From the NCBI RefSeq assembly GCF_035818635.1, contig NZ_JAYLLH010000002.1, positions 186,001-250,000 on the forward strand: DNA of 64,000 nt, given 5' to 3'. Source of the DNA: Mesobacterium_A hydrothermale (GTDB lineage Bacteria; Pseudomonadota; Alphaproteobacteria; Rhodobacterales; Rhodobacteraceae). The position numbers and the translations under genes were made by a program. The notes under the pieces were generated by a model that saw nothing but the letters and a program-made list of their open reading frames with translations, made no database searches and was not told the origin of the DNA. Shown piece by piece: positions 25,126 through 33,933 of this stretch; the first letter of the stretch is position 1; each line of letters begins with the position of its first letter.

Positions 25126-27498
25126 TCAACGAGGAATGCTGCCAAAGCCGCCGAGGAGTGGCATGAGCGCAAGGCGCGGGGCCTCTCCGGACCGCCCGGG
25201 CACAACAATCGTAGTCGCGCCAACGACAGAAATTCCCGCGACGACTTCTGGAAGCGCGGAATCCCGATCGACCTTTCGTAGCGCCTGGACCAAGTCGATG
25301 AAGTCATGCGACAGGCACCCGATCGCAGCTCCGTCCTGATCTCCGATCCTCAGAACCAGACGTCCGTCTGTATCAGGATAGGCCGCCACTATCGGTTCAT
25401 CGATCGATGCACGCCAAATGCACGAGATTGCTTCCGCCTCATTGACGACATGGCCCGAACGCACGAACTCGGCCCAGTCGACGAGATCTCCCTCAAGTCC
25501 GATCTCGATCATCCTATGGTCGGGATGCGCGGCCCAGTAGCGCTCCGGATCCCCGATCTTGTAGAATTTTCTGGGGCTGATCCACCCTGTCCGCAGTTCC
25601 GAGCTTGCGCGGGTTGCTCCAACATAAAGGATGCGGGCTTCCTCCGCCCAGTCCACACGGTCGCCGGATGGTGCCCGCGTGAGCAGCAGCATGACCCTCT
25701 CAGCCTCTCTCCCCTTGATCGCATGGATCGTCGAGAGCAAAGGTCCCGAACTTCCCTCGTGGTTGCTGATGAGCTCGAGGGGCGGATCCTCAAGACCTTC
25801 GGCGATGTTGGCAACAGAAATCATATCTCGACCCGAAGCATCCAGATCGAGCAGGATCTCCCAGCACTCCTCAACGTTCCGCCATGGCGCCGGGCTCAGT
25901 GCCTCATGGAGTGAACGAAAGTCATTTTGCGACATACGGGTTGTAGGCGGAAGACCGCCCAGAAGTGCGCCAATCCATGGCTCGATCCTGATTGGGCGGT
26001 CGGGCAGGCGGAGCCGGAAGTGTCTGCCAGCCGCGCGCATTTGTTCAGCGGCAGTGAAGAGGCCGCGACGGCTACGCGTCAGGATAAGACCGACTGTTGT
26101 AGAGGGATGTACCGTAAAGCTCTTGATGTCATTCTCAACCGCAGCGCTCCTGATCTGATCTCGAACACGAAAGTAGCCTTCCCGTGAACCCACTGGATCA
26201 CCTCTCAATGTCTCGCGAACAGAGGAGAACATTTCCTTCAGAGCTTCCGTCCGGGTGCGGTGGTCGCGCCCAAGTTGATCGCAAGCGTAATCCGAGCTCT
26301 TCGCGACTTCTGCGAGCAACGTGGAACCCGAAGAGCCCCTGCGCTGGTAACCGTAGATCGATTGTGCGAAATCTCCGAAGACCGTTATTCCGCAGGTGGG
26401 ATGGAGCAACGCAAGAAGCGCCTCGCACATCTCCTTGCGGTCGCCGACGAGATCCTGCGCTTCATCAATAATCACGTGTTCCAGCTGACCAAGTGCATCT
26501 GCAACGAGCGGGTTGTCCGATCGCATCAGTCTTGTCGCAGCCCGAATGCTGGCGTCATGGCTGCCTGAAAAACCCAAACCGGCATTTGCAAGCAGGCGCG
26601 CCGCGAAAGAGTCGAACGTCCTGACTTGCAGCGCCGCGGCGTTCGGTAATTCGCCCAGGCGGCGACCGATCCGGTCCCGAAGTTCCGCAACCGCGATGCG
26701 CGTAAAGCTGAGTAGCAGGATGCGCGATGCGGCGAGCCCCTCTCCCTCCACAAGGGAGATGACACGTTCGCATGCCACATGGGTCTTGCCGCTCCCGGGG
26801 CCAGCCTCGACCACCATTCTCAGACCAGCAGGAGACTTCGCCACGCGAAGCTGGGTCTCATCGGGCACAGCGTCCAGATCTGAAAAAGCGAGGGGGGCGA
26901 GGCCGAACCACTCATTCAGGAAGGAGGTGTTCTCTTCACTTATCGACCATTTCTGCTCGACTGGATCGAAGGTTCCGCTGAGCGAAAGTGCCTTGCGCAG
27001 TGGAGCAGGCATCTTGCCGTCTCCAGTCCACCGCCCGAAAGGCTCGATTGCCTGGTGGCCAATCAGGGACTCGGACTCATCAAATGACGCTAGAACCTCG
27101 ACCAGACTCTCGGTCGTGCCTCCAGTGACTTCCGGAAACAGTTTTTCGGAACCTGTTCCGACGGAGATGCCATGATCGCCGAGGGCCACGATCATGCCGT
27201 CCGGCAGTGCAACCCGACGCTCCGGCAGGCTGACCAGAACTCGCTCGTCGCGCATCGTGCCGTGGCCAATGTCCTGCAACTCGCACAGCAAGTCGATCAC
27301 TCCGTTTACTCGGGCCGTGGCGTCAGCGCGGTCCACGTCATCCAGAAACTGCAAAACCCAATTCACAGCTTCGGCGCGGCTGAGCCCACGGCGCGCATGG
27401 ACGATGCGCCGGACCAGATCTGCGATGGCTCTTGTGCTGCCGTCGGCCGGTACGTCTGGCATGTACCGGCCGGGCGCAAGCGCAGTTTCAGAAGTCAC
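25126..27498 (-). CDS. UvrD/Rep-type superfamily 1 helicase with novel N-terminal domain
   Basis: A 790-residue protein. The first 210 residues match nothing I recognise. The helicase core has Walker A 'EAGPGSGKTHVAC' at 231-243, 'LLLSFTRIAVAELRDRI' (motif Ia/Ic), Walker B 'VIIDEAQDL' at 342-350, 'GDFAQSIYGYQRRG' (motif III), and 'TIHAIKGREAERVMLL' with 'YVGATRA' (motifs V-VI). A GTG start at 27498 is preceded by AGAGG. It is the first gene of the leftward operon with drmA, drmB and the NERD helicase. UvrD-like partners are not part of the classical DISARM gene set, so its presence marks this locus as a variant. Confidence 0.8.
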   Translation of the reverse strand: MTSETALAPGRYMPDVPADGSTRAIADLVRRIVHARRGLSRAEAVNWVLQFLDDVDRADATARVNGVIDLLCELQDIGHGTMRDERVLVSLPERRVALPDGMIVALGDHGISVGTGSEKLFPEVTGGTTESLVEVLASFDESESLIGHQAIEPFGRWTGDGKMPAPLRKALSLSGTFDPVEQKWSISEENTSFLNEWFGLAPLAFSDLDAVPDETQLRVAKSPAGLRMVVEAGPGSGKTHVACERVISLVEGEGLAASRILLLSFTRIAVAELRDRIGRRLGELPNAAALQVRTFDSFAARLLANAGLGFSGSHDASIRAATRLMRSDNPLVADALGQLEHVIIDEAQDLVGDRKEMCEALLALLHPTCGITVFGDFAQSIYGYQRRGSSGSTLLAEVAKSSDYACDQLGRDHRTRTEALKEMFSSVRETLRGDPVGSREGYFRVRDQIRSAAVENDIKSFTVHPSTTVGLILTRSRRGLFTAAEQMRAAGRHFRLRLPDRPIRIEPWIGALLGGLPPTTRMSQNDFRSLHEALSPAPWRNVEECWEILLDLDASGRDMISVANIAEGLEDPPLELISNHEGSSGPLLSTIHAIKGREAERVMLLLTRAPSGDRVDWAEEARILYVGATRASSELRTGWISPRKFYKIGDPERYWAAHPDHRMIEIGLEGDLVDWAEFVRSGHVVNEAEAISCIWRASIDEPIVAAYPDTDGRLVLRIGDQDGAAIGCLSHDFIDLVQALRKVDRDSALPEVVAGISVVGATTIVVPGRSGEAPRLALMPLLGGFGSIPR

Positions 27499-27629
27499 AC
27501 AGCACCTCTCTATACACCTCCCAATTATGATTGACGTTCCGATAGTTAGTAGTCAACCTTGCGATGATTGCCTCGGACTGTCCCTGTGGTGATCGTGTTC
27601 CGTGACGTTGTGCGAACTCGGATGGAAAG
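27499..27629. promoter_or_regulatory. Divergent control region between the two arms of the defence island
   Basis: These 131 bases separate the leftward drm operon from the rightward two-gene operon and must hold both promoters. TTGAC at 27531-27535 and its complement GTCAA at 27552-27556 form an inverted repeat with 16 bases between, which could serve as opposing -35 elements or as an operator. A CATAAT sequence on the minus strand nearby may be a -10, though the spacing is long. No regulator gene is encoded inside the island arms. Confidence 0.4.
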
Positions 27630-30602
27630 ATGTATGGTGCGAATGTGCTGACCGACCAACATCAGGTACTTGCCAAGCGCTTTGTCGGCCTTGCTCAGAC
27701 ACGGGGCCAACTGCCGGTCTTTGCTATCGAGCACGGGCTTGACGAGCCAGCGCTGGAAGTGCTGAGAAGGTCGGTCTCGCGACAGATTGAGGAGGATCCG
27801 CAACTCGCGGGAGCAGTGTGGTCGTGGAACTATCTTCCGTTGCTGGTGGCTGCAACGGAGGTGGGGTACCGATACCGGGGCACAGGAACCGATTTCTGGC
27901 CGGTACTCTCTCAAGAACTCGGGGTAGAGGCGGGGCCTGCATTCCGTTCCGGTCTGTCTCGGCTGTTCGAGCTCGGACATAACAAGCTTCGCCTCGCGCG
28001 ACCCGGCGACAGCCCTTGGGAACGCCATTTCCCCCATATCTCATGGCCGATCGGCAACTCCGTGGTGCCTCTTGAGATTCAGCCCTGGCTCTCAGACGCC
28101 CTCAGACGTGCTGTCAGGGCAGGAGTCTCAGCCGATGATACGGACCGGCTGCTCGAATACCTGAGAGCGCTTGCGGCGGGGCATGCAAGTCGCCGCTTCG
28201 AGAACTGGCTCCTTCAGGGGGACGTTGCCCTCGAGGTTATTCGCAGGCTGCTTGCCCTTGAGTCGGAAGGCTGGCTGTCTGGGAGCTTTCTCGCGCGAGT
28301 CGATCGGGATATCCGAAAGGATTGGGGTGCGCTTCGAGCAATCACTGAGGCTAGGAAGACGGTCGCAAGAAGAACGGCACGCCTAACCCAGATTGCGGCA
28401 TCCCGCTTTGTTCTTGCGCTGAGGGATGGCGAGCCAAGACATCTGGGTATTCGTGGGCCAACGTTGCCGGCCCAGCTGCGAGATGAAGTGATCGCCGCTT
28501 TGCGCATACATGGTGACCGCATACGGGCGGTTGACGGGATTCATGTGATCTCGCTTCGCGCATTCCTTGCCGGTGGTGAAATCGTCCTGAAGAACATTGC
28601 TCCTTTCCCGATATCTCCGTTGCGCCGCGACGACGCTGTCGATCTTGATGAGGGAATTGCACAGACCACTTTGGAACGTTTGCAACCGCTTGAACCGGAG
28701 TATTTCGCTGTTGAGTCCAATGGCCTTGCAGCTCACGCTGTTTTTCCAGGCGAAAAGCTTCAACCCGAATCCAGGATTCTACAGCTCATTCAAGCAGGTG
28801 ATGACAATAGCGTCGAAACGCGGACCCTCGAAACATCCAACCCCTCGGATATCGAGTTCCTGCGTCGCCGCGGGTTCTTGATAGCAGACCGCGTTCCAAC
28901 TCTCAGGATTACTGGTTTGCCTGCGCCCGGGGCTTCAAACAGGTTCATTGAAGACTTTCCGATTCTGGTTTCGCAGCGGGGAGTGGCGGACACTGAATTC
29001 CTTCTCAATGGAGCGGTGACCTCAGGCGATCCTCTGAGTATCGGCGGCACCGACTGGAAGGCAATCAGACCTGACGTTGGTCTTCATGTGATCGAACCGG
29101 TCGAAGGTCGAGAACACGACAGGCTGGAGTTCGAAGTAGTAGAGCCGCCGGACATTGAACCGGCCATGGTGAAATTGTTGCCGGCCAACGCAAATGTCTC
29201 CGATCTCGAGACAGGCCGACTTGAGATCAGAGTGACTGCTCCCCTTGCGCTTGAGGCTGTTCCGATCCGCATTCGAGTGGTTTCCCCGAACGAGCCGGCG
29301 CTCGTGGTCCAAGGTGTGATCGACCGCCTTCCGGCGAGGTTAGCGGGACGTTCTTCGGTGCTGCGTGAAATCCAGACAAAGTTGGCTGGGCAGCGAGCAA
29401 ACGAAAACGGCTTGCGACTGCATGTCGAAGCCGAGGGTCTTCTGGAGAAGGTGTTTTCGCTTCCACCAGTTCGCCGCGAGATACGTTATGACGGGGAGAC
29501 GGGCGAGTGGACAAGGAGCGGCGAAGACGCAGGAGCGATCCCTTCGATCACCGCGACGGTCGTTGCGCCTCTTCTCGGGGCAGCAGGTGACCGCAGTTCG
29601 GGAGGAACCCGGCTGGTACTGCCGGATGCGGCCGACCACGAGGCGCTGACGGCGGGCCTGATCCTTTCTGGATCGGAGTCCACTCGGCTTCGCTTGGGAG
29701 ACCGCAGGAGAGTGTCACTTCCTGCATTACTTCGGGAACCGACGTCGAGCGAGAATGGCGTTGGAATCATCGAATTGGCCCGCGCAAATGTTGCGTGGCA
29801 ACTTGCAGAAGCGAATGACCTTCTTGGAAACTGGCAACGAAGGTCGGTGGTCGAGGAGCTTGAAGCCGCGTTGATCGAGCAGCTTTGCGGAGCGAGATGG
29901 CGCAGGTTGGAAGCAGGTATCGATCTCTCGATTCTTTCCCCGCATGGCGCGCTACTTCGTTGTGCCGACGCCCTTGGCTTGGTCTCCGGCGAGGACTTGC
30001 CGAACATTGAGACTGCCCACGATCAGGAGTTTCTGCGAGAGCGATTGGTCGTCCGCCTTCGAGAGGCTGTACCGGACATCTCGGAAGCGCTGTTGCAGTG
30101 GACTGAAGATCTGGCCGGAGAGCTCGATCTTGCGGTGATCGATGCATATGAAGACTTGCGACAGAAATTGGAAGCGGACGGTATTGAAGCCTTCGACGAA
30201 GTGGACATGGCCCGTCCCGCAGACTCATGGCGCGATGCGCTGGAACGCTCGCGCGAAATCCCGCTGCTTCCGATGTTCCGCCCGTTCATTCTGCCGGAGG
30301 CGAGGTGGTCGGCACTTATCAAGCCCTTTTATAGCGAGCTTACGGAGGACGACCTGGTCGATCTTCTTGATTCTACCCATGTTGACGCCTCCAGACGACC
30401 CGGGCTCCGTTGGCTCGGACGTTCTGAAATCCGAACCATGTTGCAGCTGTGGCTTTCGCCTAAGGCAATGGTGGAAACCGAAGGTTGGCGAGAGTTCGTG
30501 GCAAAGGGACTTTCGGATGTCCGAACCAGTAGAGCCGTTCGTTACGTTGCGCTTCGACGCAAACTCGCGCTTGGAGACCTGCCGATTGAGAGTGCCATCT
30601 GA
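27630..30602 (+). CDS. Large protein of unknown function, partner of the SNF2-like helicase
   Basis: A 990-residue protein with no Walker, nuclease or methyltransferase motif that I can find. The N-terminal region has a striking block at residues 64-90 ('WSWNYLPLLVAATEVGYRY', then TGTDFW) followed by helical segments to about 260. The middle (about 380-680) is beta-rich with repeated 'PAPG', 'IEPVEG', 'VEPPDIEP' turns resembling Ig-like or sandwich folds. The C-terminal 250 residues are helical and acidic. Such an architecture suits a scaffold or sensor. The stop overlaps the start of the helicase gene (TGATGG at 30600-30604), so the two are almost certainly made together and may bind each other. 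Confidence 0.7.
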   Translation: MYGANVLTDQHQVLAKRFVGLAQTRGQLPVFAIEHGLDEPALEVLRRSVSRQIEEDPQLAGAVWSWNYLPLLVAATEVGYRYRGTGTDFWPVLSQELGVEAGPAFRSGLSRLFELGHNKLRLARPGDSPWERHFPHISWPIGNSVVPLEIQPWLSDALRRAVRAGVSADDTDRLLEYLRALAAGHASRRFENWLLQGDVALEVIRRLLALESEGWLSGSFLARVDRDIRKDWGALRAITEARKTVARRTARLTQIAASRFVLALRDGEPRHLGIRGPTLPAQLRDEVIAALRIHGDRIRAVDGIHVISLRAFLAGGEIVLKNIAPFPISPLRRDDAVDLDEGIAQTTLERLQPLEPEYFAVESNGLAAHAVFPGEKLQPESRILQLIQAGDDNSVETRTLETSNPSDIEFLRRRGFLIADRVPTLRITGLPAPGASNRFIEDFPILVSQRGVADTEFLLNGAVTSGDPLSIGGTDWKAIRPDVGLHVIEPVEGREHDRLEFEVVEPPDIEPAMVKLLPANANVSDLETGRLEIRVTAPLALEAVPIRIRVVSPNEPALVVQGVIDRLPARLAGRSSVLREIQTKLAGQRANENGLRLHVEAEGLLEKVFSLPPVRREIRYDGETGEWTRSGEDAGAIPSITATVVAPLLGAAGDRSSGGTRLVLPDAADHEALTAGLILSGSESTRLRLGDRRRVSLPALLREPTSSENGVGIIELARANVAWQLAEANDLLGNWQRRSVVEELEAALIEQLCGARWRRLEAGIDLSILSPHGALLRCADALGLVSGEDLPNIETAHDQEFLRERLVVRLREAVPDISEALLQWTEDLAGELDLAVIDAYEDLRQKLEADGIEAFDEVDMARPADSWRDALERSREIPLLPMFRPFILPEARWSALIKPFYSELTEDDLVDLLDSTHVDASRRPGLRWLGRSEIRTMLQLWLSPKAMVETEGWREFVAKGLSDVRTSRAVRYVALRRKLALGDLPIESAI

Positions 30603-33574
30603 TGGACCACTACCTAAGATTCGTGAATTGCGTGCAGGCGTTGCGGCGAAGGGTTTCGGCTCTCGATATTGGTCTGGGTGGCGCCCTCGGGGTCGCCGCT
30701 GATCCCTTGCCCTACCAGATTGCAACTGTGCGCCGGGTCCTTGGAGACGCCCACATTCGTCACTTGATTTCGGACGAAGTGGGACTCGGCAAGACAGTGC
30801 AGGCATTGATGATCGTGAATGCCCTGCGCTGGCAACATTCCGCACACCGAACCCTCGTGATTGCACCAGACAATCTGTTGGCGCAGTGGCAGGAGGAATG
30901 CTGGATCCGAGGCCACGTGATGCCTGCTATCGCCGGTTCGATCGGAGATGGTATTCACGACGAACTGTCGCCAGTCACGCTGGCGCGCCCGCGCGATCTG
31001 ATGACACGTCCTGGACAGGGCACGCGAACAATAAGCGCGGATCCTGCTGTGTTCGATCTCTTGATTGTTGACGAGCCCCAAACGATGCCGCGAGATGCGA
31101 TTCAAGTCATTTTGCAGGCAGCTGACGAGTTTCGGCAAGTTCTTGTTCTATCCGCCACTCCAAGACTTGGCGATCCTGTTTGGCGCGAACCGATCTTGCG
31201 AATGATCGAGCCGGGGGCTGCCGCGCTTGCGCGGCTGGAGGGTCGTAGCGTAGCTGCCGTTCTGCAAGAGCGCGAGGAGGCGGCAGTTGCGGCTCTTGAC
31301 GGATCGGATAGCCCTGAAGACTGGGCCCGAGGCTTCATGCAGTCGGCAGCATCACGGCGCATCATAAGGAACGGTCGTTCCGAATGGGGCGAATATCTGC
31401 CGCAGAGACGCAATCATGAGGTTCGGCTGCAACCACTTGCTTCCGAGCGAATGCGGCATGAGATCGCTGCCTTGGTGCTTGGGGACGCAGATCCAGCCGA
31501 AGGCATCCAGGGACCTGCCTGGACAGCTGCACGGGCCCTGCAGCGCAGCGCGAGAGCGGCGCGGACGGTTCTGACAGAACTTGCAACACGGGGAGGGGCT
31601 CTCGCTCAGCTGGCAGAAGCCGCACGCATCAAGTCACTCGAAGATCCCGGTGACAGTCGCCTCGAGGCCTTGCTCGACATCCTTTCGGAGCAATGGTGCC
31701 ATGATCAGGATCGCGCATTCATCATTGTCTGTGGAGACAATCCAACCATAGACATGCTGGGCGCAGCACTTCCAAGGTACTTCCCTTTCCTCTCAGATGG
31801 CATCTCGGTGCTACGGCGCCCTGCAGCGACGGAGGTCGAAGGGGTCACCAATCTTCGCGAAATCCAGGAAACGCTTGCACCGTTGCTGTCCGGCGAGAGC
31901 CGCCTTCTACTCGTCGGCGACTGGGTGCAAGCAGGGCTCAATCTTCACCATGTGGCCGAAGGGATCATCTTTTTTTCTTTGCCTTGGGGAATTGATGCTA
32001 TCGACCAGCTGATCGGCCGGGTGGACCGTATTGGCCTTACGGGCGACCGAAAAGGCTCGAGACGAATTTTCGATATCTGGCGCATCCTGATCGAAGGATC
32101 TCAGGAAGCCGCAATTGCAGACACGGTCGCGGCACTTGGCGTATTCGACGCCCCGCTGCCACCACTTTCACCCTCAGAACTGGCTGAGCTTCAGACAGTG
32201 CTGGGGCGTGCTGCCATCGGGCGCAGGGCAACCCTTTCGCTTGCTCCACTTACGGGAAACGGCACGGGAATGCCTTCTCGTTTCAAAGAAGCAAATCCTT
32301 TCACACATCAACAGGCAGCTGATGAATTCGAACGGTGGCGTCAGAAGCCTTGTCCAGCGCCGGCGATGCTTTCTGAACTGGCGCACAAAACGGATACACC
32401 AGTACGGCGAGAAGAGCGAGCAATCGGTGCATGGCTGAAGTCAATAACCGCTTCCAGAGATTTCGACGTCGGCCATCGACGTGACAAGGTCGACGACTAC
32501 GGATTTCAGACGATCTGGTATCATGGTGTCGGCGAAAGAGGGCGTGCGGGCGATAGCCCTTTCGCTCTACCTGGCGCGTCCCGAGAGAACTGGATGTCGG
32601 GGCACGTCCCATTCATCTACCGTCGAGCAGACATCTCAGCGCCACCTCGGAAGGCCGTTTTCACAGACGATGGGGAGCGTTCCGGAGATGGCGAAAGATC
32701 TGGACGCCCACTGCGCTTTTTGGATCACGGCGAAGAACTGCACGATGGTCTGGTCGCAGGCTACACAGCCGCATGTTTCAATGGTTTCGGAACGGCAAGG
32801 ACGGTTGTGCAGACGAGCGTCAGGTTGCCTGAAGGGCACCCAGCAAGAGGGATCGGTCCACTGGCGCTCATTTCGGTAGCGCAGATTGATCCGTTTCCGG
32901 ATGAACTGCTTCCACAACTTTGGACATCCAAAGCAAAGGAGATCCTCGAATCCGCGCCGACAGATGCGCAGAAACGAGCACTCACCGTCGACCGGAATGC
33001 GCTCCAATCCCTGTTTTGCGCACTCCAGCGCAAGGTGAGGATCGCAGCGCCAGCGAAGCTCATTCGTGTTGGCTCTCGAAAGGCACGCGACTGCTGGCAA
33101 GACTTGGCAGAAGATGACGTGGACCTGTGCCTTGAGCCAATAACCCCATCAACCAACAACGCGTTGGCCAAGGGGCGGACTCCGTTTGTACCTCTCGAGA
33201 AGCAGGAGGTTGTGAATTTGATCCGGTCTCGACAGGTGGCTGAGATTGCAGCGCGGGTGGAGCAGCACAAGGCGTCGGTCTTGAATAATGTTCGACAAGA
33301 ACTTGCAGTCTTCGCGCTGCAAGTAAGCGCCCATTTTCAGGCAGAAATCAGAAACAGAGAGCTGGCTTTGGAGCGTCGTAGGCAATCACCACCCGATGCT
33401 GGTCCAGTCGAACTCTGGCAGGGTCAGGTGGCCGCTTTGGAAAGATCACTCTCGATGGCCCGTTTGAACTATTCGGAAGCCACAACGTTTATCCGTGACA
33501 TTGCCGGTGGAAGCGTCCTGTTTGGGAGAATTCAACCCGTCACGGTGCTCATGGCTCTCGTCGCTGACGATTGA
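30602..33574 (+). CDS. SNF2-like superfamily 2 helicase, DrmD-like
   Basis: A 990-residue protein. Helicase lobe 1 shows Q-motif-like 'LPYQIATVRRVLGD' (residues 36-50), Walker A 'DEVGLGKT' at 58-65 in the SNF2/RapA style, Walker B 'LLIVDEPQTMP' (DEPQ at 157-160 in place of DEAH), and 'LSATPRLGDP' near 183-192. Lobe 2 has 'GDWVQAGLNLHHV' and 'IDQLIGRVDRIG' near 440-475. The C-terminal 400 residues are not recognised and include a coiled-coil-like stretch near 890-960. Class 1 DISARM also has a large SNF2-family helicase, DrmD, so this is a functional counterpart by class, but direct orthology is unproven. Translated with the 990-residue partner upstream. Confidence 0.75.
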   Translation: MDHYLRFVNCVQALRRRVSALDIGLGGALGVAADPLPYQIATVRRVLGDAHIRHLISDEVGLGKTVQALMIVNALRWQHSAHRTLVIAPDNLLAQWQEECWIRGHVMPAIAGSIGDGIHDELSPVTLARPRDLMTRPGQGTRTISADPAVFDLLIVDEPQTMPRDAIQVILQAADEFRQVLVLSATPRLGDPVWREPILRMIEPGAAALARLEGRSVAAVLQEREEAAVAALDGSDSPEDWARGFMQSAASRRIIRNGRSEWGEYLPQRRNHEVRLQPLASERMRHEIAALVLGDADPAEGIQGPAWTAARALQRSARAARTVLTELATRGGALAQLAEAARIKSLEDPGDSRLEALLDILSEQWCHDQDRAFIIVCGDNPTIDMLGAALPRYFPFLSDGISVLRRPAATEVEGVTNLREIQETLAPLLSGESRLLLVGDWVQAGLNLHHVAEGIIFFSLPWGIDAIDQLIGRVDRIGLTGDRKGSRRIFDIWRILIEGSQEAAIADTVAALGVFDAPLPPLSPSELAELQTVLGRAAIGRRATLSLAPLTGNGTGMPSRFKEANPFTHQQAADEFERWRQKPCPAPAMLSELAHKTDTPVRREERAIGAWLKSITASRDFDVGHRRDKVDDYGFQTIWYHGVGERGRAGDSPFALPGASRENWMSGHVPFIYRRADISAPPRKAVFTDDGERSGDGERSGRPLRFLDHGEELHDGLVAGYTAACFNGFGTARTVVQTSVRLPEGHPARGIGPLALISVAQIDPFPDELLPQLWTSKAKEILESAPTDAQKRALTVDRNALQSLFCALQRKVRIAAPAKLIRVGSRKARDCWQDLAEDDVDLCLEPITPSTNNALAKGRTPFVPLEKQEVVNLIRSRQVAEIAARVEQHKASVLNNVRQELAVFALQVSAHFQAEIRNRELALERRRQSPPDAGPVELWQGQVAALERSLSMARLNYSEATTFIRDIAGGSVLFGRIQPVTVLMALVADD

Positions 33575-33933
33575 ATGCAAATCCAAATCGGAAAACTTCT
33601 CGCCGTGGATGAGATGCCAGAGAACGTCCGATTCCGGTCCCTTCCCCTCCGCCACTTGCCCCAGCGAAAGCGTTCTCCCGATCCGGCTCCGGCCGGATTT
33701 TTCCGTTTTCCTAGAGGGTTGTGCGGGATAGGCTGTTAACCGGGCTAAGCCGCGAAGCACGCGTATGCGTTCTCTCAGGGCCGATATTCTCCAGACCTGT
33801 TAACCGCGCACAGTCCGGTTCAGAGCGCCATGTTATTGTAATCATGAGATTTAAATTGCACGCGTACTGCGCGCGGTTTGTAGTTCCGTTCGCCAAGCTG
33901 CTGGAACCCGGATCGAACGATCAGCGAATGGTC
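33575..33933. other. Intergenic segment between defence island and hsdR remnant
   Basis: A stretch of 359 bases with converging genes at its ends and no convincing gene. It contains the CCTTCCCCTCCGCCACT element at about 33640-33656 described separately, several GC-rich short hairpins, and an A/T-rich patch near 33830-33860 (GTTATTGTAATCATGAG). I see no strong terminator. Confidence 0.5.
33640..33656 (+). repeat. Left copy of a short direct repeat resembling a tRNA-Ser 3' end
   Basis: CCTTCCCCTCCGCCACT here matches CCTTCCCTCCGCCACT at about 38623-38638 except for one C. The element resembles the acceptor end of serine tRNAs (CCTCCGCCA) and the two copies bracket the hsdR-IS-WYL-AlpA segment. 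It could be a relic attachment site; no full tRNA is present at either copy. Confidence 0.35.

Noticed and set aside
16274..33574. Classical DISARM class 1 or class 2
   Set aside because: No PLD-type DrmC, no adenine methyltransferase DrmMI and no recognisable DrmE; three additional helicase/nuclease genes are present.
16274..33574. Druantia or BREX system
   Set aside because: DUF1998 is in a separate 606-residue DrmB-like protein and not in a giant helicase as in Druantia, and no PglZ, BrxC or BrxL-like protein is seen.
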